In this document: positions 22,268 to 31,600 of the stretch, piece after piece
Layout: each line of letters begins with the position of its first letter
Numbering within the stretch: the first letter of the stretch is position 1
Source: Gyrodactylus bullatarudis
Lineage: Eukaryota > Platyhelminthes > Monogenea > Gyrodactylidea > Gyrodactylidae
DNA length: 64,000 nucleotides
Assembly (NCBI GenBank): GCA_012064415.1
Contig: SSNU01000159.1
Location: 152,927 to 216,926 of the forward strand
Direction: 5' to 3'
Made by a program: the position numbers and the translations under genes
The notes under the pieces: generated by a model
The model's input: only the letters and a program-made list of their open reading frames with translations
What the model was told of the DNA's origin: nothing
Database searches by the model: none

Positions 22268-25238
22268 TTTACCATTGAAAAAAGAAAACATTCTACTGGT
22301 GATAGATCAGGAAGCGTTACATGAACTCAATTTTAAACTCAAAACTTCCAAAAATATGTGATATTGAAGTCATTAGCAAAGCCTTCACATGAGCAAAACT
22401 GATACCAAGGCTGTTAGATTCTTCAAGTAATATTCTGAGATGTTGGTAATTTATGCTTAGGTTTTTATTGTTATCTAGAATTGATTCTTTCATTATTTCT
22501 TGCATAATTATAACTTGATAAAGATAACAATTGAAAAAGTATTGAAAAATTATTTTCCAAAAACATGTTTTACATTGATAAAATACTTGGTAATAGAAAT
22601 CTTTTTCTTATGTCCACCTGATTTTTCGATCGATTTGTAACTTGTAGAAAATAATTCTAGGGTTTATCTATACCCCTTTTTTACAAGTATAATTTCAATT
22701 CCTTGCCTATTGATATATTGTATCTCTTTACAAACCCTTTTTTACTATTTTCTCTAGGAACGCCTCTTCTTCTCAAGACCAACTTTTGTCAGGTTGAATT
22801 GTTCCAGAATTCTTTTTCTTTTAACAACTTTCTTTTATAATGAGAAATCTAATAAATATTTGTGTTCATGACTATTCTGAGTTCAGTTTTTTTTAATAGT
22901 AAATTTTCTTATTCATTATTCAACTAGCTTTAGAAGATTAAGTTCAAGTTCTTCTTTCAAAAGAAAGCATAAATAAAACATGTTAATCATTTTAGAGTTC
23001 ATAGAGAAGTGTAGTATTCTTTACTTCTACAAATATTAATTTTTGATGGTCTATTCGTACAGACTTCGAAGCATGTCTTTGCTCTCGTAAGATTTACTTT
23101 TAGTTTTTCAGAATTCAATGAGAAACTCATTGTGAGGATTCAGAAATCAAGTGAATATTTAGTAATAAAGCTTATATTTAGCCGGATATCTTCAGACTGT
23201 TACACCGGCTTGATATATATTGTAAAATTTTAACAGATAAATGTTCTTTTTCATCCTCTGATTGGTTGGATCAATATTACGAAGGGGAAGGAGGGGATCA
23301 CACTGCTAATCTCCAGGGTCATTATTAGTTTTTCGGCGTTATTTTAAATTTATATTTAAATTATAAAGTTTAATACTTTGGCCCATATGGATATGAAGTA
23401 GTGGTAGTGGAAGATTTCAGATTCCATCATGATACAAAACAATTTTCCTTTTGAAAAATAGAATCCTTTTGCTTTGTTCACCATGATTAGAATAATAATT
23501 AAATGTCAATCAAGTTTATTTATTAGTATTTCAGCTGATTTTGGTATAGATTTTTAATTTGTCCAGACTTTAAGAAAATGTTTTCTTATCTATAGAGAAT
23601 TCCCAATCCAAATAGAATTAATATTAAATGATACATTTAATAAGTAATCCTTACTATTCACCAGTACAGTAACTAAATTAAAAACCTACTACGTAGAATG
23701 ACTGAAAAATTAATTAATGGTTTTCTTCTGCCTGTTTGTGAGCAGTAGAATTAAAAATTAGAATTTAGATTTAACTACACACATTAAGAATTTACTATTT
23801 TCCACAAAAAACTTTGGATAATCACAAAAAAGTATCATTTTAATAATATTGAGTAAGGTCCAGAACACTAAAAGTTTTTTAAAAGATTTAATTAAGACTT
23901 AATTAAGAATTTTCATAGAAAATAGTTATGCTACCTATAAGTAACACGAATATTCAAAAATATATTGTAACGTAAAATAATATAATGTACACGCTGAATG
24001 TGTATGGGGGTATGGGGGATAGAATTGCGATGGAATAGGATTTACATAAATATTTCATTAAAAACTCAATATCGAATTTTGCTAGTCCAAAGTTTAAATT
24101 CTCTTCACGGTCTTGAAAAATTTTATTTTATTTATTATTTTATTAGTTAGTATAACCTTGAAATATCAATGAAAAATATTCATAGGGTACTGATAATATC
24201 AGTTGAAAGGTTTATCCAAATTGCATCCGATGCAAGTCTCAATTCATGTAGCTTGCAAAGGCGGAATACTGTTATTCGTGCGACAGTCTCTGCACGAGAA
24301 AAACTCAAAAATGATGCTGTTTTTGAAGATTTTTTGAAATTGAGCAATACCTACAAACTAAATAATGTAAATAACATAGGATAACTAGACATCTCTGAAA
24401 CTCTCTAATAAGAAGATTTCATTCTTAAAAATGTTTAGCTATTTGATAAAAACAGAAATTATATCCCGAACTGATATTTCTGATGTTTTTAATAAGAAAA
24501 CTAATTGATCTAATATTAAAAGACACTTATAACTACTAAAACCAACTTCAGTCACCAGAATAGTGTTTCACAAATGTCAAAATTTTTCTCAGTTTGAAAA
24601 ATCGCTCAATTTGAACAAATTTTTCAACTTTTCAAATACAATACTAATCCCTGAATTTTTCTGTAATGCAATACTAACTGTAATGCAATATCAAAATTTA
24701 TCTTTGATGAAATAATATTTTTTAAGAAGAAAGTACTCTTGGACCAATAGTCTTGGTCTTCTCATGTTGTTATCAGATTAACTTGGAAAACAAAAAATTC
24801 TATGTATTGATATGGAAAGAACGATTCTGATTGGTCAATGTTATGCCAGTATAGTATAATGAGTACATATAAGCTAGTTTGATGTATATTTTACATTGTA
24901 TATGGTGTGAGAGCATACCAAATACAAAATTTCGTCTCATTGGGAAACAAGCACTTTGTATTCATCGTTTTATTTTGTTAAGTTAAGACTCAAAAATTGA
25001 TAAGACTTTATCATGAAAAAAAGACCGATATATATAAGACTTTATTCTTTGATCTGGATCATGAAAAATAATTTTTTATAATTTTAGTAATTCTTGTAGC
25101 CACAGGACCATTTTTAGGTAGGTAATTAATAGGTAATACAAATTGATTGATTTAAAAGATTTGAATAAATTAAATTATAATATTTGGGACCAACATTAGA
25201 CAAAAGTATCGAATTTGGCCAATGAAATTCAAAAATTG
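22268..25238. other. 3 kb AT-rich DNA, no supported gene
   Basis: It holds the dispersed repeat at 23.19-23.29 kb. A + frame at 24169-24384 (ISVERFIQIASDASLNS...) has richer composition than its surroundings, with a possible acceptor TATCAG before it and GTAAAT after it, but no family is recognisable. The last 60 bases before 25238 resemble M1 interior sequence. Confidence 0.35.
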
Positions 25239-25826
25239 ATATTGTTAAAATTAATCACAACTTCTATCTTCTCAAAGATTCCCTTGAGTCCATGGGGCTC
25301 TATATTAATAGAGATAAATGTAAATTATTACTCCCATGCGGTCTCCCTGCAACCCTCTTGGAGTCGCTTCTACTTCCTGGAGAAATTGTCTCCTTAACTT
25401 CGGATCTAGGTTTCAGTATTTCAGATGGTCTTAAAATAAATCCACTATCAAAATTATGTAAAATCAATACAAATATATTTTCAATATTCTAAAATTCTCT
25501 AAGCCGCCCTTTTTGAGACTCAAAGCGTATAAAGCTTTTGTTCTGAATAACCTCGACTATATTACCCCCCTGGTGCCTATGTTATCTAACGAGAAATCTC
25601 TTGAGATTGAACAAATTCAATCTAGGTTTTTATATTTTTTATACACTGACCTTGAATCTTACAATGCTTGTATCTTGTTCTCAGGTCTTAACCCCCTTTG
25701 GATTCGAAGATACGCCAGTCTAGTTAAAAATTTTATCAAGTCAGCAAAAATGTCTGAAAACTCCTACAACCTAAGAAATCTATCTTATTCAAAACATTAT
25801 TTACTATCAGCTTACACCATGATATT
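25239..25826 (+). pseudogene. non-LTR RT C-terminal half, + strand copy
   Basis: The frame reads DIVKINHNFYLLKDSLESMG, then GLYINRDKCKLLLPCGL, and after a frameshift near 25490 continues LRLKAYKAFVLNNLDYITP to SGLNPLWIRRYASLV. This is the thumb and post-RT region of a CR1/Jockey-like element; the catalytic domain is missing. It lies tail to tail with the minus-strand copy at 25812-26560. Confidence 0.75.
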
Positions 25827-26560
25827 GTAGAAATTTTCAACTAATTGAGATGAGTTAATAAAAGTTTTCACAATCATAGCATATCTTCGTAACCAAAGGG
25901 GATTTAACCCCGAGGTTGAGATGCGATCATTGTATGACGCTAGATTAGGATAGAGAAAGAATAAAAATTTGGATTGAATATGTTCAAGCTCCAAGGATTT
26001 TTCAATGCTTAATGATGGGACTAGAGGTGAAATATAGTCAAGATAACTAAGTACTAATGCTTTTAGTCTCAAATAAACTGATTTAGAAAATTTTAGAATT
26101 GAGTAAATTCGAGAGTTTATTTGAGACAGATTTGAAAGGGGATTAATTTTAAGTCCATCTGAAATACTGAAACCTAGATCCGAAGTTAAGGAGACAATTT
26201 CTCCAGGAAGTAGAAGCGACTCCAAGAGGGTTGCAGGGAGACCGTATGGGAGTAATAATTTACATTTATCTCTATTAATATAGAGCCCCATGGACTCAAG
26301 GGAATCTTTGATAAGATAGAAGTTGTGATTAATTTTAACAATATCAAGGGAATTTTTCACCTTGAGGACGAACTTTAGATCGTTTGCGAATTTAAGGAGA
26401 ACACCCTCTATGTTCTCCGGGAGCTGATTATCAGCGAAGCAAATGTTAAAGATAAGAGAGCCAATAGACGAGCCTTGAGGAATTCCCGAATTAATTTGTT
26501 TAACCATACTACTGGTGGAGTTAAAAGAAACATATTGTTTCCTATTAATTAAAAAGAACA
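25812..26560 (-). pseudogene. non-LTR RT fragment, minus copy
   Basis: The frame contains NRKQYVSF, SGIPQGSSIGSLIFNI (RT block 4) and FANDLKFVLKV, where the catalytic [FY]ADD box has Asn for the first Asp. It continues through SMGLYINRDKCKLLLPYG to NPLWLRRYAMIV and stops at 25812. The RT is therefore 5'-truncated and catalytically dead. Upstream it is fused in frame to the PLE nuclease: one 311-codon ORF (25812-26747) spans both. Confidence 0.8.
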
Positions 26561-27075
26561 TAGTCAAATTAACTATATAAGGTTTGTAGATTATTTCAAA
26601 ATTTTTAGGGGAAACCTCTGCCTTACATGTGGCTAGGTGTTCTTTTATTGCCGTCTGACTCTTGTATAAATGTTCATCTATACGTTCTTCCAGTCTTCTG
26701 GTTGTATGCCCTATGCACTCAGGATTACATTGACATTTAAACAACATTCTTCTGCTTTAATTCGTCGATTGGGTCTTTTGAGCAGTTTTTTAGCATTTTC
26801 TTCGTCATGTACATTATTGTCAGATTTGAATTTGGGTAAGCCTCATTGAACGCATTTGTTACTTTCTTTTGAAACAATGAGACTGATTGGTCTCATTTAA
26901 ATGGTAGACTGAGGACAAGATTTCCCTCTGTTGCTTCCTTAGGTTTTCTTTTGGGAGTGTACAGCTTGGATAGTCTGTAATTAATTAGTTCAATCCGATA
27001 ATCGTTTGCCAGAAAGATGCTGATCAGTTTTTCCAATTCGTCTTCCCAGGCTGCTTTTAATACTATTCGTCTCAC
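26561..27075 (-). pseudogene. PLE linker and GIY-YIG endonuclease, truncated
   Basis: The minus strand gives RRIVLKAAWEDELEKL, then LFQKKVTNAFNEAYPNS, and after a frameshift FKCQCNPECIGHTTRRLEER and FEIIYKPYIVNL. CxCxxxCIGHTxRRL is the nuclease core, and the preceding Cys-rich motif is typical of PLE proteins. The fragment stops where the non-LTR RT begins. Confidence 0.75.
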
Positions 27076-28030
27076 TCTTTAGCTAAAGCTGTTATGAGAC
27101 CACGTTTCTGTGATATCGGAACAAATGAGTTGTAGTTGAGCAGTCTTCTTGTGAATGTGCTTTTTCTGTGGATTGATCGAACCAAGGAGCCATCTTCTAT
27201 ACGCGTCAGCAAAATATCAAGGAATGGAAGTTCTCCATTGTTCTCACTCTCCATTGTGAACTTTATCTGCTGATGTGCTTTATTGAACTCAGATAATAAG
27301 TTATTAATATTACTATTATTTTCAACTATGATGAAAGTGTCATCCATATAGCGATAAAAATGTTCAAACGTCTCTATGCTTGCCTTTAATGTGGTTCTTT
27401 CAAGTTTTGCGAGGAAAATGTCTGCCAACATTGGACCGAGTGGTGAACCCATTGCGACTCCATCTTTTTGGACATAAAATGTACCGTTGAAACTGAAAAC
27501 GACATTCATACAGCATAAATGTCAAGAATTTGATTCTGTCAACAAATTCGAACGTATCAGCTAGGGAATGTTTACATAAATCCGTTTTCATTGATTCCAG
27601 GATGACTGTTAGCCATTCTGCTAGTCTGCTCGTTGCGGCCTGACTCATGTCCAAAATCGGTCTGAGGGGGATCTCATTGTCCCTGTTGTAGTTGTCCATT
27701 TTATGCACCTTTGGAAGTCCGTATTGTCGATTGCTAGCACTGTTTGTGCATCTGAGTTTGAGAAACGTTTGAGTGTCAATGTGCTTGTTCTTCAACATTG
27801 TTTTTAATTCCTCGTTCACTTTCTTTTCAAATATCATTCGCTGATGATCTGAGAGCTTGGTTTTTGTTTTGATAAACTTCGATCTGTCATTGAGGATTGT
27901 TAGCATTGACTGGATATACTTATCCCTCTGAATCAGTACCGTCCCGTTACCTTTATCGGGTCTTGTGAGAATAATATTGTTATTTCTCTTGATCCTTTTC
28001 AATGCCTTGAAGTGTCTAGTCTTATTTTTT
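27072..28030 (-). pseudogene. PLE reverse transcriptase
   Basis: The N-terminal block reads NNNIILTRPDKGNGTV; then NRQYGLPKVHK and PLRPILDMSQAATSRLAEWL; then, after a frameshift near 27510, DGVAMGSPLGPMLADIFLAK and the YMDD catalytic box in HFYRYMDDTFIIVE. The order and the GLPKVHK and GVAMGSPLGP motifs identify a PLE reverse transcriptase, not a non-LTR or LTR one. Both palm-domain active-site motifs are intact, so the frameshift is the visible lesion. It is the most complete PLE RT in the window and lies in the upstream intron of the potassium channel, antisense to it. Confidence 0.85.
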
Positions 28031-28085
28031 ACAATGATAACTTCGGTGACTCAGCTCAAAACAAAGGTTACCCAACACAAATTAA

Positions 28086-28178
28086 TTAACACATTTTAAT
28101 AATAATATTGACCTAAGTTTTAATAAATTTTATTATAAAACTAATTTTAGATCATTTTTCACTGATTCACAAATTAAG
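28086..28178 (-). repeat. PLE 5' leader copy
   Basis: Read on the minus strand this gives GAATCAGTGAAAAATGATC through CTTAGGTCAATATT, the same sequence as the left end of the insertion at 14313. It sits just upstream of the PLE RT and is probably its 5' untranslated part. Confidence 0.6.
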
Positions 28179-28373
28179 TATCTAAAATTAGAACTTATTT
28201 TAAATAAAGATTCTATTTTGAACAATTTTAATATCATTTAACTCTTAATAATGGATTCTAGAAGTTACTTGTTAGTAATTACAGGATTAAATCATATTAA
28301 AAAACCTGCGTTCCTAAACTGAACTTTAACCGCAATATATTTCCATTAATAAACATATTTTTCATCTTTCTAG

Positions 28374-28639
28374 TATGTTTCCGGAGCATTTACAACATTA
28401 CGTGTCTTTCGTGTAGCTAGAGTATTCAAATTATCCCGACACAGCCAAGGTCTTAGAATTTTGGCATATACACTCAGGTCATGTGCATCCGAGCTGGGGT
28501 TCCTTCTATTCTCGATAACAATGGCTGTAATAATCTTTTCAACTGTAATGTATTACCTAGAAAAGACGGAGAAGGCGACTACCTTTACCAGTATTCCTGC
28601 TGCATTCTGGTATACAATCGTTACAATGACTACTTTGGG
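28374..28639 (+). CDS. Shal: Shal exon: S4, S5 and start of the pore
   Basis: The acceptor TTTCTAG precedes TAT-GTT-TCC. The exon reads VSGAF, then the S4 sensor [19 protein letters not shown] with Arg/Lys every third residue, S5 ([20 protein letters not shown]), a short turret, and the pore helix [12 protein letters not shown]. The donor GG|GTGAGT splits the Gly codon of the GYGD filter. One Phe of the usual RVFRVFRIF pattern is Ala here. Confidence 0.92.
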
Positions 28640-31600
28640 GTGAGTTCACATTCTTCTTTAAATATTTTAACTGAAAATCAACTCGTATCTTGAATGCATA
28701 ATTCGACCTACAATGATCGATTTTAGTAATAATGGAGCTGAATAAAAATTATGAAAATAGCTTCCTGATGAATTACAGAAACATCTACCAACGAAACTGA
28801 AGTTTTCTTATCAGAATCTTACATGAAAAAAATCTAGTCAATGATATTTTCCACATATACAGAAAAACATGAAAGAAATAGATAAACAAAAATGACATCA
28901 TCTTGTTCAGGATTAAATTCTTAACAAAAGGAAGAAACATTTTCTTTTGATCTTCTAATTTTTGAGCTATTTGAAGTCAAAGTTAAAAAATTGCCTGAAT
29001 ATTTTGAAACTTTTCAAATCCAACTCAATTTTGTGCCTAATTTCAAAGAATTTATGTCCTGTTAGTTATTTTCATTGATGAATCTCTATTTTTTACAACA
29101 CCTAGAAATTAGAAAAAAGATGGAATTGTTCTTTAACTGTTCAAAAAAAGATTTTTAGATGTTGAAAAATCTATTTTATTCAAAATTTCATGCAGTGATC
29201 ATCTGACTATTTCTACCTGGTATATAGTGAAAAAATCTATTTTAGTTGAAAGAAATTTTATTCTAGGTATGGTGATATGGTTCCCTTGACAATAATGGGA
29301 AAAATAGTCGGAGGAATGTGCTCGCTATGTGGAGTGCTTGTAATAGCTCTTCCAGTGCCTGTCATAGTCTCAAACTTTTCAAGAATTTATCACCAGAGTA
29401 CACGAGCTGACAAGAGAAAAGCCCAGAAGGTAAATTGAATAATCATTCAAGATACATACATATTCTTTGAAAATTTTATAAAGCTATTCTCGATGAATGT
29501 GGGAATTTAGGATTATTTTTTCTTCTTCAAATCGTAAAAGTGGGCAACATGAGTAGGATTCCATAAAATCTTTTATATATTCGAATTTTTGATGAAAAAT
29601 CGAGTTTTTCTTAAAAATCATAGATTCCCAACTTCATATCAATTAGCTTTAGTATTAAGGAATAATCTTGAATAAGAATACACATAAAAAAACTTGAATA
29701 GCTTTTAAAAACTGGTTTTACAAGATTGTAAGCATGATAGCAATTAGCAAAATAAATATCATTCACTACAGCGAGGACTAACCATGATTGCAAAATTATT
29801 AAACGCAAGAAAATGTTAAAATTTTTCAAAATTTTGTATTACTAAAAAGAACCAAAAAATGAAAATGTTCTAGTCAACAATTTTGCAAATACCCCTTATT
29901 TGAATAATCTGGATTTGACCATAGGAGTTCCATTAAACACGTCATATCTGATATTAAATTTTGTAATTCTTTTGGTATTCTTTTATGAAAAATGGTTAGC
30001 TTATGAAATTCATATAGGTTTTCCCTGATGTGTTTGAAATTACAAACTTTATCTTGTTTCTAGCGTGCACAACAGGCCAGAATTCGTCTAACTCAAATTA
30101 TGGCTGCAATCAATTCTAATGCAGAAAATCAGGATTCTGGGGAGGAATCTGAATTTACTCCAACCCTCTCCACTCGGGAATTGTATCAGCCACATGTAAG
30201 ATTTTTATTTGAAATCAAAGATTATTGAAAAATGACACTCTACAACTCAGTTTTTAAAACTATCAACATTAAAATTCTCGAACAGATTTCAGTAATAAAC
30301 TGATATAGAGGATTTTATTCATGTTAAAATCTATCGACATAAAATCAAAATTTTTCCTAGGTAAATTAAAATGTAATTATCTTCAAAATTATTACTATAT
30401 ATTATATAACACAAAATATGAGAAAGTCCGCTTAAAACATACCAACCACTTGAGAGTAGGCATTATTTATGCCAGTAAATAAAAAAAAACTATAAAATTG
30501 CTTTCTTCATTTTCATTGGATGGAATTGAAACTAGGGATTGTCTCAGAAGATTCTTTACAATAGATGAATCTAAGGGATTGAAGCAGTTATGAATTGACC
30601 AAGTTAAAATATCAATTCAATGATTGTCGACTTTTATCGACATTTTATCTCGCTTATAAAAAAATATTACTCGAAACTGTGAATATCATTAGAACTAAAA
30701 TAAGCTGTTTATTCCATGGCTAAAATTAGCAAATTTTACCGGCCTACTGATCAGTGATCACACGTTAACCTGCCTTACCCAACCGAATAGATTATTTTTA
30801 TTTGAACGATGATATTGCCGAACTTCAGGAAAGTAAGCTGAAAACTAGCGTATATTTCAGCGATTATTTAATAATTTACTTAAAGTAGTAATATTTGTTC
30901 ATTTGATATTAATATGCTTTATTTCTTCTGGAAAAATGCTATTTTGTGACCGCCCTAGTTATAAAGAAACATGCAGAGCTCTCTTGAGGCTTTATCTATC
31001 CAGTTTTGTATTAGTAAACGGTGTATCATACTACAGAGAATTGAAAAGATATTTAGAATCTGAAATTATAGTAGATCTGAATATCCCTAGTCCTGAAGCA
31101 AATGATCAAATAGATTTTTCTTAGGTTGACTTTCTATCAGTGAATGATGAAACTAAAGGAAATGAAAGCATAAAAATACTGATCAATCCCATGCCTGGAG
31201 ATGAAGATTGCTGTGTAAGTTAAAAAAGTATTTAGTTGGTAACAACAGGCTACTTCTGATTTCCAACCTGATTCTGATATGAATTTGATTTTTAATTCTG
31301 AAATCTTCCCAGATCAGTAGAAATTTGAACGAACTTTGGAATTTTTTTCAGGTCTAGTTATTGGTCATTAGAAGTACAAAAATAAAAGATTAATTTGAAA
31401 TTATAAGCAGATTCTGTTTTGTTAGGCCGAAAAATTATTTGGCATATGATTAGTATCAGGAAATTATTTTTCCTGATACAAGAGAGATGAAAAGAATAAA
31501 TAAAATTTGCAGAAGTAAAACTTTCGTCATGGGCAGGATTTGAACCTACGCGGGGAGACCCCAATGGATTTCGAGTCCATCGCCTTAACCACTCGGCCAC

